This document shows, one piece after another, positions 1 through 13,555 of a DNA stretch of 64,000 bases. Origin of the DNA: Schistocerca nitens (Eukaryota > Arthropoda > Insecta > Orthoptera > Acrididae); assembly GCF_023898315.1 (NCBI RefSeq), contig NC_064621.1, positions 10,042,501 through 10,106,500 on the forward strand. The letters run 5' to 3'. Under the pieces are notes generated by a model, which saw only the letters and a list, made by a program, of their open reading frames with translations, searched no databases and was not told the origin of the DNA. How positions within the stretch are numbered: position 1 is the stretch's first letter; each line of letters begins with the position of its first letter. Position numbers and translations under genes: made by a program.

Positions 1-889
1 CATAGACAGGAGGAAGACTCAGTGTTCCTGTACTTAAGTCGGCACTGTGTCTCTTATATTTAATTCCGATGCAATTTCTGTGTTTCATCGTCAATCGGAA
101 GGTCCAAGGGATTCAGTAAACCTGCAGAGGTGCATCGGAATGTGAAACTGGTGACACAGGAAACGCTCAAAACATAGACAGTAGGAAGACTCAGTCTTCC
201 TGTACTTAAGTCGGCATTGTGTCTCTTATATTTAATTTCGATGCAATTTGTGTGTTTCATCGCCAATGGGAAGGTCCAGGGGATACAGTAAACCTGCAGA
301 GGTGCATCGGAATGTAAAACTGGTGACACAGGAAACGCTCGTAACATTGACAGTAAGAAGACAGTTTTCTTGTACTTAAATCGGCATTGTGTCTCTTATA
401 TTTAATTCCGATGCAATTTCTGTGTTTCATCGTCACTGTGAAGGTCCAAGGGATACAGTAAACCGGTAGAGGTGCATCGGAATGTAAAACTGGTGACACA
501 AGAAACGCTCAAATTATAGACAGTAGGAAGACTCAGTCTTCCTGTACTTATGTCGGCATTGTGTTTTTTATATTTAATTCCGATGCAATTTGTGTGTTTC
601 ATCGTCAATGGGAAGGTCCAAGGAATACACTAAACCTGCAGAGGTGCATCAGAATGTAAAACTGGTGACACAGGAAACGCTCAAATCATAGCCAGTAGGA
701 AGACTCAGTCTTCCTGTACTTAAGTCGGCATTTTGTCTCTTATATTTAATTCCGACGCAATTTCTGTGTTTCATCGTCAATGGGAAGTTCCAAGGGATAC
801 AGTAAACCTGCAGAGGTGCATCGGAATTTAAACCTGGTGACACAGGAAACGCTCAAAACATAGACCGTAAGAAGACTCAGTTTTCATGT

Positions 890-3060
890 ACTTAACTCGG
901 CGTTGTGTCTCTTGTATATAATTCCGATGCAATTTCTGATTTTCAACGTCAATGGGAAGGTCCAAGGGATATAGTAAACCTGCAGAGGTGCATCGGAATG
1001 TGAAACTGATGACACAGGAAACGCTCAAATCATAGAGAGTAGGAAGACTCAGTCTTCCTGTACTTACGTCGGCATTGTGTCTCTTATATTTAATTCCGAT
1101 GCAATTTCTGTGTTTCATCGTCAATCGGAAGGTCCAAGGGATTCAGAAACCTGCAGAGGTGCATCGGAATGTAAAACTGGTGACACAGGAAACGCTCAAA
1201 ACATGGACAGTAGGAAGACTCAGTCTTCCTGTACTTAAGTCGGCATTGTGTCTCTTATATTTATTTCCAATGAAATTTCTGTGTTCCATCGTCAACGGGA
1301 AGGTCCAAGGGATATAATAAACAAGCAGATGTGCATCGGAAAGTAATACTGATGACACACGAAACGCTCAAAATATAGAAAGTAGGAAGACTTAGTTCTC
1401 CTGTACTTAAGTCGGCATTGTGTCTCTTATATTTACCTCCGATGCAATTTCTGTTTTCCATCGTCAATGGGAAGGTCCAAGGGATACAGTAAACCTGCAG
1501 AGGTGCATCGGAATGTAAAAGTGATGACACAGGAAACGCTCAAAGCATAGACAGTAATAAGACTCAGTCTTCCTGTACTTATGTCTGCATTGTATCTCTT
1601 ATATTTAATTCCGATGCAATTTCTGTGTTTCATCGTCAATGGGAAGGTCCAAGGGATACAGTAAACCTGCAGAGGTGCATCAGAATGTACAACTGGTGAC
1701 ACAGGAAACGCTCAAAACATAGACAGTAGGAAGACTAAGTCTTCCTGTACTTAAGTCGGCATTGTGTCTCTTATATTTAATTCCGATGCAATTTCCGTGT
1801 TTCATCGTCAATGGTAAGGTCCAATGGATACAGTAAACCTGCAGAGGTCCATCGGAATGTAAAACCGGTGACACAGGAAACGCTCAAAACATAGACAGTA
1901 GGAAGACTCAGTCTTCCTGTACTTAAGCCGGCATTGTGTCTCTTATATTTAATTTCGATGCAATTTGTGTGTTTCATCGCCAATGGGAAGGTCGAGGGGA
2001 TGCAGTAAACCTGCAGAGGTGCATCGGAATGTAAAACTGGTGACACAGGAAACGCACAAAACGTTGACTGTAAGAAGACTGTTTTCTTGTACTTAAGTCG
2101 GTATTGTGTCTCTTGTATTTAATTCCGATGCAATTTCTGTGTTTCTTCGTCACTGTGAAGGTCCAAGGGATACAGTAAACCTTTAGAGGTGCATCAGAAT
2201 GTAAAACTGGTGACACAGGAAACGCTCAAAACATAGACAGTAGGAAGACTCAGTCTTCCTGTACTTAAGCCGGCATTGTGTCTCTTATATTTAATTTCGA
2301 TGCAATTTGTGTGTTTCTTCGCCAATGGGAAGGTCCAGGGGATACAGTAAACCTGCATAGGTGCATCGGAATGTAAAACTGGTGACACAGGAAACGCTCA
2401 AAACATTGACTGTAAGAAGACTGTTTTCTTGTACTTATGTCGGCATTGTTTCTCTTATATTTAATTCCGATGCAATTTCTGTGTTTCATCGTCACTTTGA
2501 AGGTCCAAGGGATACAGAAAACCTGTAAAGGTGCATCGGAATGTAAAACTGGTGACACAGGAAACGCTCAAATTATAGACAGTAGGAAGACTCAGTCATC
2601 CTGTACGTAAGTCGGCATTGTGTCCCTTATATTTATTTCCTATGAAATTTCTGTGTTTCATCGTCAACGGGAAGGTCCAAGGTATATAATAAACAAGCAG
2701 AGGTGCATCGGAAAGTAAAACTGATGACACACGAAACGGTCAAAACATAGACAGTAGGAAGACTTAGTCTTCCTGTACTTAAGTCGGCATTGTGTCTCCT
2801 ATATTTAATTCCGATGCAATTTCTGTTTTCCATCGTCAATGGGAAGGTCCAAAGGATACAGTAAACCTGCAGAGGTGCATCGGAATGTAAAACTGATGAC
2901 ACAGGAAACGCTCAAAACATAGACACTAGAAAGACTCAGTCTTCCTGTACTTAAGTCGGCATTGTGTGTCTTATATTTAATTCCGATGGAATTTCTGATT
3001 TTCATCGTCAATGGGAAGGTTCAAGGGATACAGTAAACCTGCAGAGGTGCATCGGAATTT
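890..3060 (+). repeat. Diverged 13/14-unit block, first version
   Basis: Parts of this block reappear downstream in order but at shifting offsets. About 890-1140 matches about 3121-3370 at 2,231 bp (13 units), about 1190-1700 matches about 3594-4105 at 2,404 bp (14 units), and about 1900-2216 matches about 4132-4448 at 2,232 bp. About 2558-3000 matches about 4962-5404 at 2,404 bp. The alternation between 13 and 14 units means that single units were gained or lost after the duplication. The copies are visibly more diverged than the blocks at 13-25 kb, so this duplication looks older. The edges are approximate. Confidence 0.7.
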
Positions 3061-5404
3061 AAACCTGGTGACACAGGAAACACTCAAAACATAGACCGTA
3101 AGAAGACTCAGTTTTCATGTACTTAAGTCGGCGTTGTGTCTCTTGTATATAATTCCGATGCAATTACTGATTTTCAACGTCAATGGGAAGGTCCAAGGGA
3201 TATAGTAAACCTGCAGAGGTGGATCGGAATGTGAAACTGATGACACAGGAAACGCTCAAATCATAGACAGTAGGAAGACTCAGTCTTCCTGTACTTAAGT
3301 CGGTATTGTGTCTCTTATATTTAGTTCTGATGCAATTTCTGTGTTTCATCGTCAATCGGAAGGTCCAAGGGATTCAGTAAACCTGCAGAGGTGCATCGGA
3401 ATGTAAAACTTGTGACACAGGAAACGCTCAAAACATAGACCGTAAGAAGACTCAGTTTTCTTGTACTTAAGTCGGCGTTGTGTCTCTTATATTTAATTCC
3501 GATGCAATTTCTGTGTTTCATCGTCAATGGGAAGGTTCGAGGGATACAGCAAACCCGCTGAGGTTAATCGGAATGTAAAACTGGTGACACGGGAAACGCT
3601 CAAAATATAGACAGTAGGAAGACTCAGTCTTCCTGTACTTAAGTCGGCATTGTGTCTCTTATAATTATTTCCAATGAAATTTCTGTGTTTCATCGTCAAC
3701 GGGAAGGTCCAAGGGGTATAATAAACAAGCAGAGGTGCATCGGAAAGTAACACTGATGACACACGAATCGCTCAAAACATAGACAGTAGGGAGACTTAGT
3801 CCTCCTATACTTAAGTCGCCATTGTGTGTCTTATATTTAATTCCGATGAAATTTCTGTTTTCCATCGTCAATGGGAAGGTCCAAGGGATACAGTAAACCT
3901 GCAGAAGTGCATCGGAATGTAAAACTGATGACACAGGAAACGCTCAAAACATAGACAGTAATAAGACTCAGTCTTCCTGTACTTATGTCTGCATTGTATC
4001 TCTTATATTTAATTCCGATGCAATTTCTGTGTTTCATCGTCAATGGGAAGGTGCAAGGGATACAGTAAACCTGCAGAGGTGCATCAGAATGTAAAACTGG
4101 TGACACAGGAAACGCTCAAAACATAGACAGTAGGAAGACTCAGTCTTCCTGTACTTAATCCGGCATTGTGTCTCTTATATTTAATTTCGATGCAATTTGT
4201 GTGTTTCATCGCCAATGGGAAGGTCCAGGGGATACAGTAAACATGCAGAGGTGCATCGGAATGTAAAACTGGTGACACAGGAAACGCTCAAAACATTGAC
4301 TGTAAGAAGACAGTTTGCTTGTACTTAAGTCGGCATTGTGTCTCGTATATTTAGTTCCGATGCAATTTCTGTGTTTCATCGTCACTGTGAAGGTCCAAAG
4401 GAAACAGTAAACCTGTAGAGGTGCATCGGAATGTAAAACTGGTGACCCAGGAATCGCTCAAATTATAGACAGTAGGAAGACTCAGTCTTCCTGTACTTAA
4501 GTCGGCATTGTGTCTCTTATATTTAATTCCGATGCAATTTGTGTGTTTCATCGTCAATGGGAAGGTCCAAGGGATACAGTAAACCTTCAGAGATGCATCA
4601 GAATGTAAAACTGGTGACACAGGAAACGCTCAAAACATAGACAGTAGGAAGACTCGGTCTTCCTGTACTTAAGCCGGCATTGTGTCTCTTGTATTTAATT
4701 TCGATGCAATTTGTGTGTTTCATCGCCAATGGGAAGGTCCAGGGGATACAGTAAACCTGCAGAGGTGCATCGGAATGAAAAACTGGTGACACAGGAAACG
4801 CTCAAAACATTGACTGTAAGAAGACTGTTTTCTTGTACTTATGTCGGCATTGTGTCTCTTATATTTAATTCCGATGCAATTTCTGTGTTTCATCGTCACT
4901 GTGTAGGTCCAAGGGATACAGTAAACCTGTAGAGGTGCATCGGAATGTAAAACTGGTGACACAGGAAACGCTCAAATTATAGACAGTAGGAAGACTCAGT
5001 CTTCCTGTACTTAAGTCGGCTTTGTGTCTCTTATATTTATTTCCTATGAAATTTCTGTGTTTCATCGTCAACGGGAAGGTCCAAGGGATATAATAAACAA
5101 GCAGAGGTGCATCGTAAAGTAAAACTGATGACACACGAAGCGGTCAAAGCATAGACAGTAGGAAGACTTAGTCTTCCTGTACTTAAGTCGGCATTGTGTC
5201 TCCTAAATTTAATTCCGATGCAATATCTGTTTTCCATCGTCAATAGGAATGTCCAAAGGATACAGTAAACCTGCAGATGTGCATCGGAATGTAAAACTGA
5301 TGACACAGGAAACGCTCAAAACATAGACAGTAGAAAGACTCAGTCTTCCTGTACTTAAGTCGGCATTGTGTCTCTTATATTTAATTCCGATGCAATTTCT
5401 GATT
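3061..5404 (+). repeat. Diverged 13/14-unit block, second version
   Basis: This is the downstream counterpart of the block at about 890-3060. It contains one extra unit near 3407-3580 (the ACCGTAAGAAGACTCAG-TTTTCTTG type) that shifts the offset from 2,231 to 2,404 bp. Its second half overlaps the start of the cleaner 2,232-bp repeat that begins near 4351, so the region records at least two successive rounds of duplication. Confidence 0.65.
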
Positions 5405-6582
5405 TTCATCGTCAATGGGAAGGTCCAAGGGATACGGTAAAACTTGAGAGGTGAATCAGAATGTAAAAGTGGTGACACAGGAAACGCTCAAAACATAGGC
5501 AGTAGGAAGACTCAGTCTTCCTGTACTTAAGTCGGCATTGTGTCTCTTATATTTAATTCCGATGCAATTTCTGTGTTTCATCGTCAGTGGGAAGGTCCAA
5601 GGGATACAGTAAACCTGTAGAGGTGCATCGGAATGTAAAACTGGTGACACAGGAAACGCTCAAATTATAGACAGTAGGAAGACTCAGTCTTCCTGCACTT
5701 AAGTCGGCATTGTGTCTCTTATATTTAATTCCGATGCAATTTCTGTATTTCATCGTCATTGGGAAGGTCCAAGGGATACTGTAAACCTGTAGAGGTGCAT
5801 CAGAATGTAAATCTGGTGACACAGGAAACGCTCAAAACATAGACAGTAGGAAGACAGTCTTCCTGTACTTAGGTCGGCATTTTGTCTCTTATATTTAATT
5901 CCGATGCAATTTCTGTGTTTCACCGTCAATGGGAAGGTCCAAGGGATACAGTAAACCTGCAGAGGTGCATCGGAATGTAAAACTAGTGACACAGGAAACG
6001 CTCAAAACATAGACAGTAGGAAGACTCAGTGTTCCTGTACTTAAGTCTGCATTGTGTTGCTTTTATTTAGCTCCGATTCAATTTCTGTGTTTCATCAACA
6101 ATGGGTAGGTCCAAGGGAAGCAATAAACCTGCAGAGGTGCATCGGAATGTAAAACTGGTGACACAGGAAACGCTCAAAACATAGACAGTAGTAAGACTCA
6201 GCCTTCCTGTACTTAAGTCGGCACTGTGTCTCTTATATTTAATTGCGATGCAATTTCTGTGATTCATCGTTTCTGTGAAGGTAAAAGGGATACAGTAAAC
6301 CTGCTGAGGTGCATCGGAATGTAAAACTGGTGACACGGGAAACGCTCAAAACATAGACAGTAGGAAGACTCAGTCATCCTGTTCTTAACTCGGCTCTGTG
6401 TCTCTAATATTTAATTCCGATGCAATTTCTGTTTTTCATCGTCAATGGGAAGTTCCAAGGGATACAGTAAACCTGCAGAGGTGCATCGGAATTTAAACCT
6501 AGTGACACAGGAAACGCTCAAAACATAGACCGTAAGAAGACTCAGTTTTCATGTTCTTAAGTCGGCGTTGTGTCTCTTATAT
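4351..6582 (+). repeat. 2,232-bp (13-unit) tandem segment, copy 1
   Basis: This segment is followed directly by a second copy at 6583-8815. Rare markers shared at an exact 2,232-bp spacing include GGTGACCCAGGAA (4443 and 6675), AAACCTTCAGAGATGCATC, the class F unit at 4697 and 6929, GTGTAGGTCC (4900 and 7132), GAAGCGGTC, and the CATCAACAATGGG or CATCGACAATGGGTAGG units near 6093 and 8326. Close to 5850 copy 1 has lost bases in dyad 2 (GGAAGACAGTCTTCC), which shifts the later offset to 2,233 bp. Confidence 0.9.
4697..4866 (+). repeat. Representative class F unit, 170 bp (TTTCGATGCAATTTGTGTG)
   Basis: Class F units carry AATTTCGATGCAATTTGTG, CATCGCCAATGGG and GGTCCAGGGG. Most end with ACATTGACTGTAAGAAGAC followed by TGTTTTCTTG, in which two bases of the dyad 2 centre are missing, so the unit is 170 bp. 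Other copies start near 234, 1954, 2297, 6929, 18269, 24452, 31839, 34768, 37681, 38711, 43010, 46791, 49022 and 53144. Copies at about 58951 and 62381 keep the front but end with the ordinary dyad 2, and one near 61526 has a front exchanged with another class, so front and back can be separated. Confidence 0.82.
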
Positions 6583-8815
6583 TTAATTCCGATGCAATTT
6601 CTGTGTTTCATCGTCACTGTGAAGGTCCAAGGGAAACAGTAAACCTGTAGAGGTGCATCGGAATGTAAAACTGGTGACCCAGGAAACGCTCAAATTATAG
6701 ACAGTAGGAAGACTCAGTCTTCCTGTACTTAAGTCGGCATTGTGTCTCTTATATCTAATTCCGATGCAATTTCTGTGTTTCATCGTCAATGGGAAGGTCC
6801 AAGGGATACAGTAAACCTTCAGAGATGCATCAGAATGTAAAACTGGTGACACAGGAAACGCTCAAAACATAGACAGTAGGAAGACTCGGTCTTCCTGTAC
6901 TTAAGCCGGCATTGTGTCTCTTGTATTTAATTTCGATGCAATTTGTGTGTTTCATCGCCAATGGGAAGGTCCAGGGGATACAGTAAACCTGCAGAGGTGC
7001 ATCGGAATGAAAAACTGGTGACACAGGAAACGCTCAAAACATTGACTGTAAGAAGACTGTTTTCTTGTACTTATGTCGGCATTGTGTCTCTTATATTTAA
7101 TTCCGATGCAATTTCTGTGTTTCATCGTCACTGTGTAGGTCCAAGGGATACAGTAAACCTGTAGAGGTGCATCGGAATGTAAAACTGGTGACACAGGAAA
7201 CGCTCAAATTATAGACAGTAGGAAGACTCAGTCTTCCTGTACTTAAGTCGGCTTTGTGTCTCTTATATTTATTTCCTATGAAATTTCTGTGTTTCATCGT
7301 CAACGGGAAGGTCCAAGGGATATAATAAACAAGCAGAGGTACATCGGAAAGTAAAACTGATGACACACGAAGCGGTCAAAGCATAGACAGTAGGAAGACT
7401 TAGTCTTCCTGTACTTAAGTCGGCATTGTGTCTCCTAAATTTAATTCCGATGCAATATCTGTTTTCCATCGTCAATAGGAATGTCCAAAGGATACAGTAA
7501 ACCTGCAGATGTGCATCGGAATGTAAAACTGATGACACAGGAAACGCTCAAAACATAGACAGTAGAAAGACTCAGTCTTCCTGTGCTTAAGTCGGCATTG
7601 TGTCTCTTATATTTAATTCCGATGCAATTTCTGATTTTCATCGTCAATGGGAAGGTCCAAGGGATACGGTAAACCTTGAGAGGTGAATCAGAATGTAAAA
7701 GTGGTGACACAGGAAACGCTCAAAACATAGGCAGTAGGAAGACTCAGTCTTCCTGTACTTAAGTCGGCATTGTGTCTCTTATATTTAATTCCGATGCAAT
7801 TTCTGTGTTTCATCGTCAGTGGGAAGGTCCAAGGGATACAGTAAACCTGTAGAGGTGCATCGGAATGTAAAACTGGTGACACAGGAAACGCTCAAATTAT
7901 AGACAGTAGGAAGACTCAGTCTTCCTGCACTTAAGTCGGCATTGTGTCTCTTATATTTAATTCCGATGCAATTTCTGAATTTCATCGTCATTGGGAAGGT
8001 CCAAGGGATACTGTAAACCTGTAGAGGTGCATCAGAATGTAAATCTGGTGACACAGGAAACGCTCAAACATAGACAGTAAGAAGACTCAGTCTTCCTGTA
8101 CTTAGGTCGGCATTTTGTCTCTTATATTTAATTCCGATGCAATTTCTGTGTTTCACCGTCAATGGGAAGGTCCAAGGGATACAGTAAACCTGCAGAGGTG
8201 CATCGGAATGTAAAACTAGTGACACAGGAAACGCTCAAAACATAGACAGTAGGAAGACTCAGTGTTCCTGTACTTAAGTCTGCATTGTGTTGCTTTTATT
8301 TAGTTCCGATTCAATTTCTGTGTTTCATCGACAATGGGTAGGTCCAAGGGAAGCAAGAAACCTGCAGAGGTGAATCGGAATGTAAAACTGGTGACACAGG
8401 AAACGCTCAAAACATAGACAGTAGTAAGACTCAGCCTTCCTGTACTTAAGTCGGCCCTGTGTCTCTTATAATTAATTGCGATGCAATTTCTGTGATTCAT
8501 CGTTTCTGTGAAGGTAAAAGGGATACAGTAAACCTGCTGAGGTGCATCGGAATGTAAAACTGGTGACACGGGAAACGCTCAAAACATAGACAGTAGGAAG
8601 ACTCAGTCATCCTGTTCTTAACTCGGCTCTGTGTCTCTAATATTTAATTCCGATGCAATTTCTGTATTTCATCGTCAATGGGAAGTTCCAAGGGATACAG
8701 TAAACCTGCAGAGGTGCATCGGAATTTAAACCTAGTGACACAGGAAACGCTCAAAACATAGACCGTAAGAAGACTCAGTTTTCATGTTCTTAAGTCGGCG
8801 TTGTGTCTCTTATAT
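6583..8815 (+). repeat. 2,232-bp (13-unit) tandem segment, copy 2
   Basis: This is nearly collinear with 4351-6582. Differences are scattered single bases, a missing A in CAAACATAG near 8068 and the intact dyad 2 near 8083. A shorter 860-bp (5-unit) repetition follows: the GACAATGGGTAGGTCC unit of about 8326 recurs near 9186, so the copy number of part of this block changed again. Confidence 0.9.
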
Positions 8816-9675
8816 TTAATTCCGATGCAATTTCTGTGTTTCATCGTCACTGTGAAGGTCCAAGGGATACAGTAAACCTGTAGAGGTGCATCGGAATGTA
8901 AAACTGGTGACACAGGAAACGCTCAAAACATAGACAGTAGGAAGACTCAGTCTTCCTGTACTTAGGTCGGCATTTTGTCTCTTATATTTAATTCCGATGC
9001 AATTTCTGTGTTTCACCGTCAATGGGAAGGTCCAAGGGATACAGTAAACCTGCAGAGGTGCATCGGAATGTAAAACTAGTGACACAGGAAACGCTCAAAA
9101 CATAGACAGTAGGAAGACTCAGTGTTCCTGTACTTAAGTCTGCATTGTGTTGCTTTTATTTAGTTCCGATTCAATTTCTGTGTTTCATCGACAATGGGTA
9201 GGTCCAAGGGAAGCAATAAACCTGCAGAGGTGCATCGGAATGTAAAACTGGTGACACAGGAAACGCTCAAAACATAGATAGTAGTAAGACTCAGCCTTCC
9301 TGTACTTAAGTCGGCACTGTGTCTCTTATATTTAATTGCGATGCAATTTCTGTGATTCATCGTTTCTGTGAAGGTAAAAGGGATACAGTAAACCTGCTGA
9401 GGTGCATCGGAATGTAAAACTGACGACACAGGAAACGCTCAAAACATAGACAGTAGAAAGTCTCAGTCTTTCTGTACTTAAGTCGGCATTGTGTCTCTTA
9501 TATTTAATTCCGATGCAATTTCTGATATTCATCGTCAATGGGAAGGTCCAAGGGATACAGTAAACCTTGAGAGGTGCATCAGAATGTAAAAGTGGTGACA
9601 CAGGAAACGCTCAAAACATAGGCAGTAGGAAGACTCAGTCTTTCTGTACTTAAGTCGGCATTGTGTCTCTTATAT

Positions 9676-10620
9676 TTATTTCCGATGAAATTTCTGTGTT
9701 TCATCGTGAATGGGAAGGTCCAAGGGATATACTAAACCTGCAGAGGTGCATCGGAAAGTAAAACTGATGACACAGGAAACGCTCAAAACATAGACAGTAG
9801 GAAGACTTAGTCTTCCTGTACATAAGTCGGCATTGTGTTCCTTATATTTAATTCCGATGCAATTCCTGTGGTTCATCGTCACTGTGAAGGTCCAAGAGAT
9901 ACAGTATACCTGTAGAGGTGGATCGGAATGTAAAACTGGTGACACAGGAAACGCTCAAAACATTGACTGTAAGAAGACTGTTTTCTCGTACTTAAGTCGG
10001 CATTGTGTCTCTTATATTTAATTCCGATGCAATTTCTGTGTTTCATCGTCACTGTAAAGGTCCAAGGGATACAGTAAACCTGTAGAGGTGCATCGGAATG
10101 TAAAACTGGTGACACAGGAAACGCTCAAATTATAGACAGTAGGAAGACTCAGTCTTCCTGTACTTAAGTCGGCATTGTGTCTCTTATATTTAATTCCGAT
10201 GCAATTTCTGTATTTCATCGTCATTGGGAAGGTCCAAGGGATACTGTAAACCTGTAGAGGTGCATCAGAATGTAAATCTGGTGACACAGGAAACGCTCAA
10301 AACATAGACAGTAGGAAGATTCAGTCTTCCTGTACTTAGGTCGGCATTTTGTCTCTTATATTTAATTCCGATGCAATTTCTGTGTTTCACCGTCAATGGG
10401 AAGGTCCAAGGGATACAGTAAACCTGCAGAGGTGCAACGGAATGTAAAACTAGTGACACAGGAAACGCTCAAAACATAGACAGTAGGAAGACTCAGTCTT
10501 CCTGTACTTAAGTCTGCATTGTGTTGCTTTTATTTAGTTCCGATTCAATTTCTGTGTTTCATCGACAATGGGTAGGTCCAAGGGAAACAATAAACCTGCA
10601 GAGGTGCATCGGAATGTAAA
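9676..10620 (+). repeat. Segment repeated at an 11-unit (1,888-bp) offset, copy 1
   Basis: The markers GTGAATGGGAAGG, GGATATACTAAACC, TGTACATAAGTCGG, GTGTTCCTTATATTT, CCTGTGGTTCA and GAGATACAGTATACC occur in the same order here and at 11564-12508, 1,888 bp downstream. The front part is found twice more, near 19294 and 25477. Similarity to the second copy ends near 10620, where this copy changes to GCTGGTGACACACG. Confidence 0.88.
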
Positions 10621-11563
10621 GCTGGTGACACACGAAACGGTCAAAGCATAGACAGTAGGAAGACGTAGTCTTCCTGTACTTAAGTCGGCATTGTGTCTCC
10701 TATATTTAATTCCGATGCAATTTCTGTTTTCCATCGTCAATGGGAATGTCCAAAGGATACAGTAAACCTGCAGAGGTGCATCGGAATGTAAAACTGATGA
10801 CACAGGAAACGCTCAAAACATAGACAGTAGAAAGACTCAGTCTTCCTGTACTTAAGTCGGCATTGTGTCTCTTATATTTAATTCCGATGCAATTTCTGAT
10901 ATTCATCGTCAATGGGAAGGTCCAAGGGATACAGTAAACCTTGAGAGGTGCATCAGAATGTAAAAGTGGTGACACAGGAAACGCTCAAAACATAGGCAGT
11001 AGGAAGACTCAGTCTTCCTGTACTTAAGTCGGCATTGTGTCTCTTATATTTAATTCCGATGCAATTTCTGTGTTTCATCGTCAGTGGGAAGGTCCAAGGG
11101 ATACAGTAAACCTGCAAAGGTGCATCGGAATGTAAAACTGTCGACACAGGAAACGCTCAAAACATTGACTGTAAGAAGACTGTTTTCATGTACTTAAGTC
11201 GGCATTGTGTCTCTTATATTTATTTCCGATGAAATTTCTGTGTTTCATCGTGAATGGGAAGGACCAAGGTATATAGTAAATCTGCAGAGGTGCATCGGAA
11301 AGTAAAACTGATGACACAGGAAACGCTCAAAACATAGACAGTTGGAAGACTCAGTCTTCCTGTACTTAAGTCGGCATTGTGTCACTTATAATTAATTCCG
11401 ATGCAATTTCTGTGTTTCATCGTCAATGGGAAGGTCCAAGGGATACAGTAAACCTGCAGAGGTGCATCAGAATGTAAAACTGGTGACACAGGAAACGTTC
11501 AAAACTTAGACAGTAGGAAGACTCAGTCTTCCTGTACTTAAGTCGGCATTGTGTCTCTTATAT

Positions 11564-12508
11564 TTATTTCCGATGAAATTTCTGTGTTCCATCGTGAATG
11601 GGAAGGTCCAAGGGATATACTAAACCTGCAGAGGTGCATCGGAAAGTGAAACTGATGACAAAGGAAACGCTCAAAACATAGACAGTAGGATGACTTAGTC
11701 TTCCTGTACATAAGTCGGCATTGTGTTCCTTATATTTAATTCCGATGCAATTCCTGTGGTTCACCGTCACTGTGAAGGTCCAAGAGATACAGTATACCTG
11801 TAGAGGTGGATCGGAATGTAAAACTGGTGACACAGGAAACGCTCAAAACATTGACTGTAAGAAGACTGTTTTCTCGTACTTAAGTCGGCATTGTGTCTCT
11901 TATATTTAATTCCGATGCAATTTCTGTGTTTCATCGTCACTGTGAAGGTCCAAGGGATACAGTAAACCTGTAGAGGTGCATCGGAATGTAAAACTGGTGA
12001 CACAGGAAACGCTCAAATTATAGACAGTAGGAAGACTCAGTCTTCCTGTACTTAAGTCGGCATTGTGTCTCTTATATTTAATTCCGATGCAATTTCTGTA
12101 TTTCATCGTCATTGGGAAGGTCCAAGGGATACTGTAAACCTGTAGAGGTGCATCGGAATGTAAATCTGGTGACACAGGAAACGCTCAAAACATAGACAGT
12201 AGGAAGACTCAGTCTTCCTGTACTTAGGTCGGCATTTTGTCTCTTATATTTAATTCCGATGCAATTTCTGTGTTTCACCGTCAATGGGAAGGTCCAAGGG
12301 ATACAGTAAACCTGCAGAGGTGCATCGGAATGTAAAATTAGTGACACAGGAAACGCTCAAAACATAGACAGTAGGAAGACTCAGTCTTCCTGTACTTAAG
12401 TCTGCATTGTATTGCTTTTATTTAGTTCCGATTCAATTTCTGTGTTTCATCGACAATGGGTAGGTCCAAGGGAAACAATAAACCTGCAGAGGTGCATCGG
12501 AATGTAAA
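11564..12508 (+). repeat. Segment repeated at an 11-unit (1,888-bp) offset, copy 2
   Basis: This is the downstream partner of 9676-10620 and also the left end of a much longer block. The region from 11564 to about 15570 is found again at 25477 to about 29484 (13,913-13,914 bp away). A few private substitutions such as GGATGACTTAG and GATGACAAAGG separate it from its sister copies. Confidence 0.88.
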
Positions 12509-13555
12509 ACTGGTGACACAGGAAACGCTCAAAACATAGACAGTACTAAGACTCAGCGTTCCTGTACTTAAGTCGGCACTGTGTCTCTTATATTTAATTG
12601 CGATGCAATTTCTGTGATTCATCGTCACTGTGAAGGTAAAAGGGATACAGTAAACCTGCTGAGGTGCATCGGAATGTAAAACTGGTGACACGGGAAACGC
12701 TCAAAACATAGACAGTAGAAAGACTCAGTCATCCTGTTCTTAACTCGGCTCTGTGTCTCTAATATTTAATTCCGATGCAATTTCTGTTTTTCATCGTCAA
12801 TGGGAAGTTCCAAGGGATACAGTAAAGCTGCAGAGGTGCATCGGAATTTAAACCTAGTGACACAGGAAACGCTCAAAACATAGACCGTAAGAAGACTCAG
12901 TTTTCATGTACTTAAGTCGGTGTTGTGTCTCTTATATATAATTCCGATGCAATTTCTGATTTTCATCGTCAATGGGAAGGTCCAAGGGATATAGTAAACC
13001 TGCAGAGGTGCATCGGAATGTAAAACTGATGACACAGGAAACGCTCAAATCATAGACAGTAGGAAGACTCAGTCTTCCTGTACTTAAGTCGGCATTGTGT
13101 CTCTTATATTTAATTCCGATGCAATTTCTGTGTTTCATCGTCAATCGGAAGGTCCAGGGGATACAGTAAACCTGCAGAGGTGCATCGGAATGTGAAACTG
13201 GTGACACAGGAAACGCTCAAAACATAGACCGTAAGAAGACTCAGTTTTCTTGTTCTTAAGTCGGCGTTGTGTCTCTTATATTTAATTCCGATGCAATTTC
13301 TGTGTTTCATCGTCACTGTGAAGTCCAAGGGATACAGTAAACCTGTAGAGGTGCATCGGAAAGTAAAACGGGTGACACAGGAAACGCTCAAATTATAGAC
13401 AGTAGGAAGACTCAGTCTTCCTGTACTTAAGTCGGCATTGTGTCTCTTATATTTAATTCCGATGCAATTTCTGTGTTTCATCGTCAATGGGAAGGTCCAA
13501 GGGATACAGTAAACCTGCAGAGGTGCTTCAGAATGTAAAACTGGTGACACAGGAA
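12120..13555 (+). repeat. Segment repeated at a 20-unit (3,437-bp) offset, copy 1
   Basis: Shared markers with about 15557-16992 include GATACTGTAAACCTGTAG, the GACAATGGGTAGG unit, CTGTTTTTCATCG with TAAAGCTGCAG, and a one-base deletion, GTGAAGTCCAAGG, at 13321 and 16758. The match stops near 13560, where the copies differ (CAAAACATAG and CAAAGCATAG) and then follow different neighbours. Further versions lie near 22042-23175 and 26335-27465. Confidence 0.87.

Noticed and set aside
3534..3544. RNA polymerase III B-box-like GGTTCGAGGGA
   Set aside because: It is a private variant of one unit (the majority has GGTCCAAGGG), the end of the B box does not fit, and no A box lies at a suitable distance.
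4711..4932. Plus-strand frames of 62-98 codons, for example 4711-4932 with an identical twin at 6943-7164
   Set aside because: The identity reflects the 2,232-bp duplication, and the frames cross unit boundaries in shifting phase. There is no sign of a gene start context, splice structure or protein family.
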